A DNA stretch of 33,651 bases from Pseudomonadota bacterium. GTDB lineage: Bacteria > Pseudomonadota > Alphaproteobacteria > Paracaedibacterales > CAITNM01. The notes under the pieces were generated by a model. That model was not told where the DNA came from, ran no database searches, and was given only the letters and a program-made list of their open reading frames with translations. Below are positions 18,424 to 26,669 of the stretch, piece by piece. The DNA lies in assembly GCA_018062345.1 (NCBI GenBank), contig JAGOSL010000002.1:96541-130191 (forward strand), read 5' to 3'. Position numbers and translations under genes: made by a program. Within the stretch, counting starts at the first letter, position 1. The number at the start of each line of letters is the position of its first letter.

Positions 18424-20396
18424 TGTGTTTTTACCTGAGTTACGACAGCTAATGAGCGAAGGTTAGATTTCATATTTTTTATTTGATTTTTATTTTGCGC
18501 GCTAATGTCTACCATAATTTCCCAAAAATCTAAATTTCTTTTGATAATTTTAAAATTGTTGATATCAGCTTTATGTTCGCTGATAGTGTTTGTTATCAAT
18601 GCTAAAGCCCCCTGCTGATTAGCAAAGACGATCTTCAAACAATCATTAAAGTTATTTTCTTTATCATTGTTCCTAGAAATCATCTGTGGTTCTGATTCTT
18701 TTGCTGCTTTTTCAGTGGCTATTGGTGCCTGAGGTTTGAAATTCTCAACAAGATCTTTCACACTGAGAGTGCCCTCTCCGATACTGATTAAAATGTCTTC
18801 ATAATTTTTATATTGAGCAGTTTTGAGATTTTGAAGGAAAAATTCCTTATCTAAAACAGGATTTTCACCTTGTAAGAATTTATCAACAATGGTTCTTCCT
18901 TTTTCTAAAAATTTATCAATTTTTTGGGTTCGGAGGAATTTTCTAATTTGTGCTTTTGCTTTTCCCGTTATAACGTATTTTTCCCAGCTAGGAGAAGGCT
19001 TTTGTTGTTGTGAAGTTATGATTTCAACTTGATCCCCATTATGTAATTTGGTTTTAAGTGGCTCTTGCTTTCCATTGACTTTAGCGTGCACTGCTTTATT
19101 GCCAACTTCCCCATGAATTGCATAAGCAAAATCAAGAACGCTAGCATGTTTTGGCAAATCGATTACTTCTCCTTTTGGAGTAAAACAAAATACTTGATCG
19201 TTAAACATTTCAAGCTTTGTATGTTCCAGAAATTCATCGGGATTATCTGTGTGTTCTAGAATTTCCAAAAGATTTCGTACCCAGCTATATTGGGTTCCTT
19301 CGTGTAGATTGGCAGATGTTTTGTTTTTAGCTTTTTGTTTGTAGTGCCAATGAGCAGCAACACCAAATTCGCAAATCTCATGCATTTCTTGGGTGCGAAT
19401 CTGAATTTCAATTTTTTGATTATAAGGACCGTTAAGAGTCGTGTGTAATGATTGGTAACCATTGGTTTTGGGTCTGCTTATATAATCTTTAAATCGACCT
19501 GGAATCATAATATAAGAACTGTGGATAAGGCCAAGTGCTTGATAGCATTCTTGTAAGTTTGGAACAATGATTCGAAAAGCCATCAAATCTGATAATTGCT
19601 CGAAAGTGATACTACGTTTTTCAATTTTTTTCCAAATAGAATAAGGGGTTTTTTCTCGCCCAAAAACCTGAACGTTTAATTTTCCATTTTCCAAAACTTT
19701 TGTGATATCAGTATTTATATTTTCAATTAATTGTTGTGTTTGAGGCATATTTGCTAGTTGTTCTATGACATTCTTGTATTCTTCAGGATGAAGATGTTCA
19801 AAGGCATAGTTTTCTAGTTCATCTTTAAATTTTGTTGTTCCGATTCTGCTTGCTAGAGGTGCATAAATTTCTAGTGTTTCTCGAGCTATACGCAATCGTT
19901 TTTTGGGGTCTTTTACGAAATGAAGAGTGCGCATATTGTGGACACGATCAGCAAGCTTTACGAGAAGTATGCGTAAATCATCAGACATTGCTAAGAATAG
20001 TTTGCGAAAATTTTCAGCTTGAGGAGATGATGAAGACTGCAGCTCAAGCTGAGAAAGCTTAGTTACGCCATTTACTAATTTTGCGATTTCAGGGCCAAAG
20101 AGATGCTCAATTTCTTCGTATGTTGTTAGTGTGTCTTCAATTGTATCGTGGAGTAGAGCTGTTATGATGTAGTTGTGATCCAGCCTCATGTCTGCAAGGA
20201 TATTTGCAACTTCTAAGGGGTGGTAAAAATAAGGGTCTCCAGACTCACGTAATTGCTGCCCATGTACCTTCATACAGAACACGTAAGCCTTATTGACTAA
20301 ATCCTCATTTGTATTTGGATTGTGTCTTTTTAATTTTTCAACAAGCTCATACTGACGAATTACAGGCCTACCAACAACTGTTTTCACAGCAACCAT
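18420..20396 (-). CDS. RelA/SpoT-family bifunctional (p)ppGpp synthetase/hydrolase
   Basis: Stringent-response enzyme of 658 residues, a little shorter than most full-length family members. The HD hydrolase domain is intact, with YHPLEVA and LLHDTIEDT (His83, Asp84). The synthetase domain has GRFKDYISRPKTNGYQSLH; its RFKD motif (301-304) is of the RxKD type found in bifunctional enzymes, not the ExDD of RelA. A TGS domain follows (near residues 395-455, VFCFTPKGEVIDLP). A C-terminal ACT domain starts near residue 585 (CLKIVFANQQGALALITN). Both activities look possible. It lies 38 nt after rpoZ and overlaps acpS by four bases. The usual alphaproteobacterial name is rsh or spoT. Confidence 0.96.
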   Translation of the reverse strand: MVAVKTVVGRPVIRQYELVEKLKRHNPNTNEDLVNKAYVFCMKVHGQQLRESGDPYFYHPLEVANILADMRLDHNYIITALLHDTIEDTLTTYEEIEHLFGPEIAKLVNGVTKLSQLELQSSSSPQAENFRKLFLAMSDDLRILLVKLADRVHNMRTLHFVKDPKKRLRIARETLEIYAPLASRIGTTKFKDELENYAFEHLHPEEYKNVIEQLANMPQTQQLIENINTDITKVLENGKLNVQVFGREKTPYSIWKKIEKRSITFEQLSDLMAFRIIVPNLQECYQALGLIHSSYIMIPGRFKDYISRPKTNGYQSLHTTLNGPYNQKIEIQIRTQEMHEICEFGVAAHWHYKQKAKNKTSANLHEGTQYSWVRNLLEILEHTDNPDEFLEHTKLEMFNDQVFCFTPKGEVIDLPKHASVLDFAYAIHGEVGNKAVHAKVNGKQEPLKTKLHNGDQVEIITSQQQKPSPSWEKYVITGKAKAQIRKFLRTQKIDKFLEKGRTIVDKFLQGENPVLDKEFFLQNLKTAQYKNYEDILISIGEGTLSVKDLVENFKPQAPIATEKAAKESEPQMISRNNDKENNFNDCLKIVFANQQGALALITNTISEHKADINNFKIIKRNLDFWEIMVDISAQNKNQIKNMKSNLRSLAVVTQVKTQ

Positions 20397-20434
20397 ATTT
20401 CAATGACTACTTTTTCAGCTTAGCGAGTTTTTGA

Positions 20435-20797
20435 TTAATCTTCGAGGGTTTCGTCGTCTATAATATCGATTTCTTTTGTTTTTGGCGTTGGCTCATCCTT
20501 GTGCCATTGACTTGCGTCTTGCATGACTTCAAGCAAATCATCATCGACCTCTACATCTAGTTCATCTGTAAGAACTGCACGCTGCAAAGCTTTTATGATG
20601 CTTTCTTCAATATTTTTAAGATTTAGGTTACCTTCGGCTATTTCTCGAAGAGCAACTACTGGATTCTTATCATTGTCTCGAGCAACTGTTATGCTTGCCC
20701 CAGCCGAAATTTCTCGCCCACGCCTTGCAGCAAGTGCAACTAGATCAAACCGGTTGGGAACTTTTTCAGTACAATCTTCAACAGTAACTCGCGCCAT
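20435..20797 (-). CDS. rpoZ: DNA-directed RNA polymerase subunit omega
   Basis: Small subunit that chaperones beta' and forms part of a ppGpp binding site in E. coli RNA polymerase. The start chosen is the ATG at 20797, giving MARVTVEDC, the conserved N-terminus; AGGAGG lies four bases upstream. The longer open frame starting at 20812 would begin inside the ribosome binding site. The core [17 protein letters not shown] and [12 protein letters not shown] are canonical. The 120-residue protein carries a long acidic C-terminal extension after about residue 80, as in other alphaproteobacteria. It is followed by rsh, the common rpoZ-spoT order. Confidence 0.97.
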   Translation of the reverse strand: MARVTVEDCTEKVPNRFDLVALAARRGREISAGASITVARDNDKNPVVALREIAEGNLNLKNIEESIIKALQRAVLTDELDVEVDDDLLEVMQDASQWHKDEPTPKTKEIDIIDDETLED

Positions 20798-20821
20798 AAA
20801 ACCTCCTGACAACTGATGTGT

Positions 20822-20850
20822 ATAATAAGTTAGAATTATAACTTACGCAA
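20822..20850 (-). promoter_or_regulatory. Candidate rpoZ promoter with an internal dyad
   Basis: On the minus strand TTGCGT (20850-20845) and TATTAT (20827-20822) are 17 nt apart, giving a start about 18 nt before the rpoZ ATG. A perfect seven-base inverted repeat, TAAGTTA...TAACTTA (20826-20832 and 20839-20845), fills the spacer between the two boxes, which is where an operator would sit. A second -10-like TATAAT lies inside it (20840-20835). Confidence 0.45.
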
Positions 20851-20854
20851 GAAT

Positions 20855-21844
20855 TTAGTGCTTATTTGTTTGATTTTCTGAGGTATGTTCTTCGTTAGTA
20901 TCTTCAAGTCCTGCCAAAATACCTTTTAGTCTATTTGAAAGCTCAGGGTCTTCGCCTTCATTGTCGGAGATTTCATCATCTGCGTCTTGAATATCTTCAG
21001 GCTCAATTTCGATATCAATATTAGCCCTTTCAGCAAATTTTCTGGTGTGTGGATGTGTAATATTTTTAGGAAAAGAATCAATTGACCAGGAAGGATCGCT
21101 GGTTTTTAGAAGATTTTCTGCGCTATTTATTGTTAGAATGCCATTTTGTAATTTTTCATCAGGAATCAATTGATTGTATATGTCTGTAAAGAACGGTGAG
21201 AATTTTACAATATCATTATCTTTTTTTGGTAGATTACTTATCAAGGCAATGCTTAGCTCGTTAATTAGTTCTTCATCTCCTTTTGGCAAGTATTTCTCTA
21301 AATGTTCTATGGTGAAGAAATTGAGAGCGAACATTTTTACATATAGAAAAGGATCAGTTGATTCTAAATAATTTTTAATTCTTTGAAATTTTTGGGGTTG
21401 ATGGATTTCAATATCTTTTAAAAATTTCTCAAGATCTTCTTTGCGTTCTTCTGTGTATTTTTCAATTGGAGTGCGATCAGCTGATAAATCAAGCCATTTG
21501 TGTTGATTTCTAAAAAATAAATCAGCATTTCTGAGAAGATTTTCTGGCCCCTGGCTATTGACTAAGATTGAAACGGGTTTGTCCAAAAAATAAAGATAGG
21601 GTATCAGATGTAAATCCAAGCAAAATCCGGGCATTGAAGCGATTTTTGGAATGTCTTCCATAAAATAGGTTGCACAATGGGTGCAACTTGGAGAAAGCCA
21701 TGCAGCAATATGAACGCGGCAGCCTCTCTGAGCGTTCAATGTTACAAATGTCTGAGGAGCTTTTGCGGGAACTGGTTGTAATGCCAATAGACCATTTAGA
21801 AAGCCTGAGATTAAGGTAATTATAAAATATGAAGAAAATTGCAT
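20855..21844 (-). CDS. Secreted thioredoxin-fold protein (DsbA-like) with acidic tail
   Basis: A 329-residue protein with an N-terminal signal peptide (about residues 1-22, ending near LLALQPVPA) and a DsbA-like active-site helix AAWLSPSCTHCATYF with the CxxC pair Cys54 and Cys57. Such proteins make, reshuffle or reduce disulfides in the periplasm. A helical insertion rich in Lys and Glu follows, as in DsbA-type folds. The last 60 residues are strongly acidic (DIQDADDEISDNEGEDPE) and probably disordered. The redox direction cannot be told from sequence. Its ATG lacks a clear Shine-Dalgarno. It lies upstream of rpoZ on the same strand with a 57-nt gap. Close relatives I cannot name. Confidence 0.7.
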   Translation of the reverse strand: MQFSSYFIITLISGFLNGLLALQPVPAKAPQTFVTLNAQRGCRVHIAAWLSPSCTHCATYFMEDIPKIASMPGFCLDLHLIPYLYFLDKPVSILVNSQGPENLLRNADLFFRNQHKWLDLSADRTPIEKYTEERKEDLEKFLKDIEIHQPQKFQRIKNYLESTDPFLYVKMFALNFFTIEHLEKYLPKGDEELINELSIALISNLPKKDNDIVKFSPFFTDIYNQLIPDEKLQNGILTINSAENLLKTSDPSWSIDSFPKNITHPHTRKFAERANIDIEIEPEDIQDADDEISDNEGEDPELSNRLKGILAGLEDTNEEHTSENQTNKH

Positions 21845-21925
21845 CTAACTAAGTTTCAGCTAAAAACTTTTATGTTTTGAGACTATCATATAAAAAATAA
21901 CGAAAAATTAATATCTGAAAATCTT

Positions 21926-23023
21926 ATGAGTTCTATACTTCAAGTTTTACCGGGCTTTCATACTGGTGGTGTCGAGCAGACAACCTTGCTAGTGGCAAAT
22001 GCATTAGCTGAAAAGGGTTGGAAAAGCTTCATTGCTAGCGCTAAAGGAATATTAACAGAGAGTTTGCATCCAGACGTTGTGCACATTGATTTGCCTTTAA
22101 ACTCAAAAAATCCGCTTATAATGTTTTCTAATGTGAAAGAATTAATAAAAATTATTGAAGGGCACAGCATTAATATTGTGCATGCTAGATCACGAGCTCC
22201 TGGCTGGAGTGCATATTTTGCGGCAAAGTCAAAGGATGCAACCTTTTTAACTACTTACCACGGTGCTTACAGCCAGAATTTTTTTAAATGGTACTATAAT
22301 CGTGTGATGACAATGGGAAAGTTAGTTGTTGTAGCGTCTTCTTACATGGAAAATCATGTTAAAAAATACTACCCAAGTGCTGAGTGCATTAAGATTCCAT
22401 CGGGAATAAATACACAATATTTTTCTCCTGAAGAGGCAAATGTGGCGCAAGAGCAAGAATTAAAATTATTATGGGGAATTAAAGCTTATACAAAAATTAT
22501 TTTGTTGGTAGGCAGGTTCACTCCTATTAAAGGCCACCAAGTTTTATTGCAGGCGCTTAGTAAAAGTATTTTTAAAGACCAGATAAAAGTAGTTTTTGTG
22601 GGGGATGGTAAAAATCCCAATTTTATTGAAGATCTAAAAGGGCAAGCTGCTGGGTGCAAGCTTGAATTGCATATTCATACGGATGAAAAAGACCTTCGTC
22701 CATTTTTTAGTGTGGCAGATGTTGTTGTTGTGCCAACAACAAAACCTGAAGCTTTTGGCCGAGTAACAGTTGAAGCAATGAGCATGAGCAAACTGGTTAT
22801 CGTTAATGACCTTGGGGCCTCAAGTGAAGTTTTAAATGACCAGGATTGGGTTTTTGATCATTGCCATGTTGAGAGTTTGACTCAAAAAATTGATAACGCG
22901 TTGAATTTAGGTACAGAGCAAGCACAAGCAGTAGGTGCGGCAAACCGAATGCGTGCATCAACACTATATGATGTTGATGCTCTTGTTGAATCTCATCTTC
23001 AATTATATAAACGGTTTCTTTAA
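21926..23023 (+). CDS. Glycosyltransferase family 4 protein
   Basis: Retaining GT-B glycosyltransferase of 365 residues, probably adding a sugar to lipopolysaccharide core or another surface glycan. The N-terminal acceptor domain opens with ILQVLPGFHTGGVEQTT, the glycine-rich loop typical of GT4. VHARSRAPGWSAYFAA and TTYHGAYSQN follow. The C-terminal nucleotide-sugar domain has ILLVGRFTPIKGHQVLLQA, VFVGDGKN and the E-x7-E motif in PEAFGRVTVEAM. No membrane segment is seen. Donor and acceptor cannot be assigned. It is divergent from the thioredoxin-fold gene, and its stop shares TTAA with the convergent secretion-like gene at 23020. Confidence 0.9.
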   Translation: MSSILQVLPGFHTGGVEQTTLLVANALAEKGWKSFIASAKGILTESLHPDVVHIDLPLNSKNPLIMFSNVKELIKIIEGHSINIVHARSRAPGWSAYFAAKSKDATFLTTYHGAYSQNFFKWYYNRVMTMGKLVVVASSYMENHVKKYYPSAECIKIPSGINTQYFSPEEANVAQEQELKLLWGIKAYTKIILLVGRFTPIKGHQVLLQALSKSIFKDQIKVVFVGDGKNPNFIEDLKGQAAGCKLELHIHTDEKDLRPFFSVADVVVVPTTKPEAFGRVTVEAMSMSKLVIVNDLGASSEVLNDQDWVFDHCHVESLTQKIDNALNLGTEQAQAVGAANRMRASTLYDVDALVESHLQLYKRFL

Positions 23024-23472
23024 AGTTGAAGGAGTTGTTGTTTTTGACGAGCATCACCATCGACAATGCGGTGCCCTATAGTGATTAGACTTTGATTAGA
23101 TCTTAGTTTTAAAGTTTTTTTATGAGAGTCTTTTAATTCAAATTCAACATAATGGTTAGTGACCTTTGTAATTTTTAAAGTGTTATCTTCCATGTCATCG
23201 GCTGTATAAGTTCGGTCATTAATCCATACACTCCAATGTGTAGGTGACAAATATAAGATTGCGCTTAAAAATAAAATTTCTTCGATTGTGAAGCGAGATG
23301 TGAAAATTTCAGGCGTTTCCAGAAAAGAGGTGGCTTCGTCTTCAATAGGAGCAAGTTCATTTAGCAAGTTCACTTCATCTAAAGACATCATTAGGGATGC
23401 TTTAATGGGAAAGAGTAAGAAAAAACTTACTATGATTAAGGCTTTATAAAAATTCTCAATCCACATCTGCAT
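23020..23472 (-). CDS. Putative GspB/GspC-like secretion platform protein
   Basis: A 150-residue protein with an N-terminal hydrophobic segment (about residues 10-26) serving as anchor or signal. An acidic linker follows, then a small domain with SVWINDRTYTADDM, LKITKVTNHYVEFEL and KTLKLRSN. That pattern, an Ile-Asn-Asp/Gly-containing strand then a 'value of G' repeat, is what the GspC homology region and the GspB/MshK C-terminal domain look like, which link inner-membrane platform to secretin. The match is weak alone and relies on the three genes before it. It is the last gene of the minus-strand run, 16 nt after the gspM-like gene. Confidence 0.5.
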   Translation of the reverse strand: MQMWIENFYKALIIVSFFLLFPIKASLMMSLDEVNLLNELAPIEDEATSFLETPEIFTSRFTIEEILFLSAILYLSPTHWSVWINDRTYTADDMEDNTLKITKVTNHYVEFELKDSHKKTLKLRSNQSLITIGHRIVDGDARQKQQLLQL

Positions 23473-23488
23473 GAGAGATCAAATAACT

Positions 23489-24100
23489 TTATTGTTTTGA
23501 AAGATCATTGCAAAACGGCGCATATTCTAGTTCAAAGTCAATAGTTCCTTCAAAGAGGCTAACCTTCTCTCCTTCACTGACTTTTTGTGAAAGCTGCTTA
23601 TTAAGCTCTTTAGTGCGTTTTAGTTCAAATTTTTTAACTTTTATAATGCCCGGAAGATCAGTTTCAAGCTTTTGTAGGAAATTAATAAAACTTTGGTCAC
23701 GCAGAACATGAACATTAAGAGAAATATTTGCTTTTGTGATATTATTAGTATCACCCGATATTTTGGAGTGAATGAACAGAAATTCTACATTTGCAGATTT
23801 TTGCAGGGCATAGAGAGATTGGTTGAGGCGGTCTTGGGTTAATGGAATTTTCCATTTTTTGCGCTTAAATGTGTTGAATTTTTGAACTTCTTGCCTGCTA
23901 AGTTTTTCATAAACTTCAGCAGCATCAATTTGAGCTGTTAGTGAATGTATTTTTTTATTTGTTAATATAATCTCTTCTTGGGTCGTTTGATAATGATTCA
24001 CTGCCATTATTAGGATAGAAAGGCAGAATATCACCAAAAATATGAGAGAGCCAATAACTCCGCCTGTCTCAATTCTATTCCATAGTTGCCAGTTAATCAT
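23489..24100 (-). CDS. Putative GspM/PilO-like platform protein
   Basis: A 203-residue bitopic protein: a short cytoplasmic N-terminus, one membrane segment (about residues 13-34), a coiled-coil stretch (QTTQEEIILTNKKIHSLTAQ) and a periplasmic domain with ANISLNVHVLRDQSFINFLQ. This is the architecture of GspM in type II secretion and of PilO in type IV pili, which pair with GspL or PilN. The start is placed at the ATG 24100 (MINWQLW), overlapping the gspL-like stop by eight bases; a longer start at 24154 is possible. Sequence identity to known GspM is too low to see by eye, so the call rests on topology and order. Confidence 0.55.
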   Translation of the reverse strand: MINWQLWNRIETGGVIGSLIFLVIFCLSILIMAVNHYQTTQEEIILTNKKIHSLTAQIDAAEVYEKLSRQEVQKFNTFKRKKWKIPLTQDRLNQSLYALQKSANVEFLFIHSKISGDTNNITKANISLNVHVLRDQSFINFLQKLETDLPGIIKVKKFELKRTKELNKQLSQKVSEGEKVSLFEGTIDFELEYAPFCNDLSKQ

Positions 24101-25502
24101 TGTGCGGCTCTGCTCGTTGCTGAATAAGAAGGGTGGTATCTTTATCATGTTCATCCCAAGTTAACGTTGCATTCTCAAAAATTTGCTCAAATTTATTACT
24201 GATGTGCTTCTTAATTTTTTGATTTTTTTTAGAAAACTTTAACCGAAATTCTGACCCATGTTCTTCAAGATTCCAGGTAATTTCTGAAATTTGGACTATG
24301 CCTTTCAGTAATTTATTTGCATTGTTGATAGCATTAAAGGGATTTTGATTATTTCTTCTTATATAAAGGTTAAAAAAGCTGCTTAGATGTACCTGTTCGG
24401 CAAGATTTTTAGGGGATTTTTTGCATAATTGATCATATTTTGCTGTTAGCCATTTATTTTCATAGTCTTGAAAAAATGACTTTATTTGAATAGAGGCCCA
24501 AAGTATTAACAAAATTATGCTTACAGGAATCAAGATTTTGATGCAAAGTTTTGGTAATTCGTGTGCCAATCTTGCTTGTTTTAAAGTTTGAGGTGAGAAA
24601 ATTAAAAAAGGCTTAGTAGGCTTATAAATCGATTTTTCTAAAATTTCTTCTGGCACTTGAATAAGCTCAAGTCCTGCATTAGAAAATGTGGTGAATCGGT
24701 TATCTTTAGGGGTTAGAATAGATACTGCTTGTCCTTCTTTATAGCCCTGCCTTTGTAAGAATCTTAACGTGGAGTGCAATTCTTTTTCCAAATCGTCCAT
24801 ATTTTTTGTAAAAATAAGCCGTTGTAGCAGGATTTTATCCGTATGCTGAATTATAATAGTGCAGCTATTACTATCAACTGGTATGACAGTTACAATCCAA
24901 GCCCGTAGTGAGCTATTAATACTAGCTCTTTTCTTCATGGCTAAATTCTGCTCAATATCCCAGGAAAGCACTCCTCCGATAGGGTTTTTTAATGACGCTA
25001 GGATTTTGAACATTTGCTTAAGTGTGTCATTGCTTCTTGTTGAAACAAAAATATCAACTCTTTCAGGGTGCTGTTTTGGTTGATAGTGTGCGACTAAGTC
25101 ATCTGGCCCAAACTCATTTGTTTTGATTTGATTAAAAAGAAACAGGCGATCCCAAATATGTATTTGATTTGTAGGCAATGTGCGAAATTCACAATCTTGC
25201 CCTTGCACGATAAGGTAGATAGGAGAATGTTTATGAGAAGAGATGTATTCTTGCCAATCAGGCTGTTCAATGGAAATATTTTGAGTATGAGTAAGTAAAT
25301 TATTTTTAAAATGATAAAGGGTGTAGTTGCCCTGAGATTCATATAGGGTTATGTAGTCTAGGGGGTAATTTTTCCAGCTAGCGATACGTTTCCAAATGGT
25401 TTGAACGTAAAATTGTAAGCTTTTCCAGATTTTTTTATTATTGTGAGTATAATTTTCAGGTGCTGTTTCTTTGTTTTTAATCCATTCTGGCAACTTGATC
25501 AT
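24093..25502 (-). CDS. Putative GspL-like (PilM/PilN-fusion-like) platform protein
   Basis: A 469-residue protein with a large N-terminal cytoplasmic part (to about residue 325), a single membrane segment LCIKILIPVSIILLILWASI, then about 120 periplasmic residues including ISEITWNLEEHGSEFRLKF. That layout matches GspL, in which an actin-like cytoplasmic domain binds the GspE ATPase and the periplasmic domain binds GspM. It sits directly after gspF and before the GspM-like gene, as such genes do. The start chosen is the ATG at 25502 (MIKLPEW), overlapping the gspF end by 26 nt; the ATG at 25526 is an alternative. No Shine-Dalgarno is evident for either. Confidence 0.55.
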   Translation of the reverse strand: MIKLPEWIKNKETAPENYTHNNKKIWKSLQFYVQTIWKRIASWKNYPLDYITLYESQGNYTLYHFKNNLLTHTQNISIEQPDWQEYISSHKHSPIYLIVQGQDCEFRTLPTNQIHIWDRLFLFNQIKTNEFGPDDLVAHYQPKQHPERVDIFVSTRSNDTLKQMFKILASLKNPIGGVLSWDIEQNLAMKKRASINSSLRAWIVTVIPVDSNSCTIIIQHTDKILLQRLIFTKNMDDLEKELHSTLRFLQRQGYKEGQAVSILTPKDNRFTTFSNAGLELIQVPEEILEKSIYKPTKPFLIFSPQTLKQARLAHELPKLCIKILIPVSIILLILWASIQIKSFFQDYENKWLTAKYDQLCKKSPKNLAEQVHLSSFFNLYIRRNNQNPFNAINNANKLLKGIVQISEITWNLEEHGSEFRLKFSKKNQKIKKHISNKFEQIFENATLTWDEHDKDTTLLIQQRAEPHND

Positions 25503-26661
25503 AGAGCGGTACGACAATGGCAACAACCATCCATATCATTACTATTCCCATGATAGATATCAAAAATGGTCCCGTCCAGGCTATTATTTTTTGTAGTTTT
25601 CCTTGATAAATATTTTTTAGTGTTTCTGCGCATATATTGCTATATGTCGATACTTGAGAGGTTTTCTCTCCGGTTAGTAATAAATGCTCAATTGATTCAG
25701 GAAGTTTTAATAGGTTTGTGAGGGCTGCACTGATTTTTCCATCATGCTTGATAATATGTTCTATTTGCAAAGCATGGCTTTTTAAATAAGTATTTTGCAA
25801 AATATCAGTAGTGTAGCTTACGGCTTGTATGACATGGTGTCCACGTTTTAGCAATATTGAAAAACTCTTCAGATAAAAGCTTTGTATTGTCATAAGGTAA
25901 ATAGGTCCAAATATTGGGAATTTTATTGAAAGCCAAGAAAAAATATATTTTATTCGCTTTATTTTTGATCCCATATAACAGCTTGTAATAACGGTTATTA
26001 CCACTGGTAAATTTGTGAAAATGGTAAGGAAGTTCTTTAGGATTTCTGCAAAATGAATAAATAAAGTTGTTGTTAAGTGTTGTTCAAAATTATTATTTCG
26101 AAAAAAATCTAGGGAGGTGGGCAAAAGAAATTCACTAAAAGCTATGATCATTGAAAAAATAATAATGGCTAAAACGATTGGATATTGAAGATTAGAACGT
26201 AATTGCTTGAAAAATTCGATTTCTTCTGCCCTGAGCAATGCGTAATCTTCGAAAGCTTGCGCGTATTGCCCCGTTGCTTCAGCTACACTTAATAGTCCAA
26301 TGAATAATTTTGAGAAAAATTGATGTTCAGAAATAATCTGTGAAAGAGTTTGGCCCGCGTAGAGTCCTGCTAGTAACATATCAATAATTTGTATTTGCTT
26401 TTTGCCAAGTCTTAATTTACTAGCTTGCAAGCTTTCCACTAGTGATAGCTCTTGCTTTAGGAAAAAGTTCATATCTTTTGCCCATTCAACAGTCCAAATG
26501 TCTGATGTCATAAGCCAAGAGAATTTTTGAGGTTTTATGTGAATAGGGTGCAGGTTCTTCAGCTTTAGATTGTATAAAGCGTGATCTTTGCTATTTGCTG
26601 GAATTGCACCTCGAACTTTTTTTCCATTAGCATTTAAGGCTTGAAATTGATACATACGCAT
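25477..26661 (-). CDS. gspF: Type II secretion system F family protein
   Basis: Polytopic inner-membrane protein of 394 residues, the core of the type II secretion or type IV pilus platform, contacted by the assembly ATPase. The N-terminal family start reads YQFQALNANGKKVRGAI, as in GspF/PilC. Two T2SSF repeats follow: the first with FLLPTSLDFF after helix 1, the second with SFSILLKRGHHVIQA and LLLTGEKTSQVS (the conserved GE(K/R)TG-like segment). The final helix ends IVVPLYDQVARMD. Three long hydrophobic segments are present. It lies eight bases after rsmI and overlaps the gspL-like gene. No GspE, secretin or pseudopilin is in the window. GspF versus PilC cannot be decided here. Confidence 0.88.
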   Translation of the reverse strand: MRMYQFQALNANGKKVRGAIPANSKDHALYNLKLKNLHPIHIKPQKFSWLMTSDIWTVEWAKDMNFFLKQELSLVESLQASKLRLGKKQIQIIDMLLAGLYAGQTLSQIISEHQFFSKLFIGLLSVAEATGQYAQAFEDYALLRAEEIEFFKQLRSNLQYPIVLAIIIFSMIIAFSEFLLPTSLDFFRNNNFEQHLTTTLFIHFAEILKNFLTIFTNLPVVITVITSCYMGSKIKRIKYIFSWLSIKFPIFGPIYLMTIQSFYLKSFSILLKRGHHVIQAVSYTTDILQNTYLKSHALQIEHIIKHDGKISAALTNLLKLPESIEHLLLTGEKTSQVSTYSNICAETLKNIYQGKLQKIIAWTGPFLISIMGIVMIWMVVAIVVPLYDQVARMD

Positions 26662-26669
26662 AAAATATT

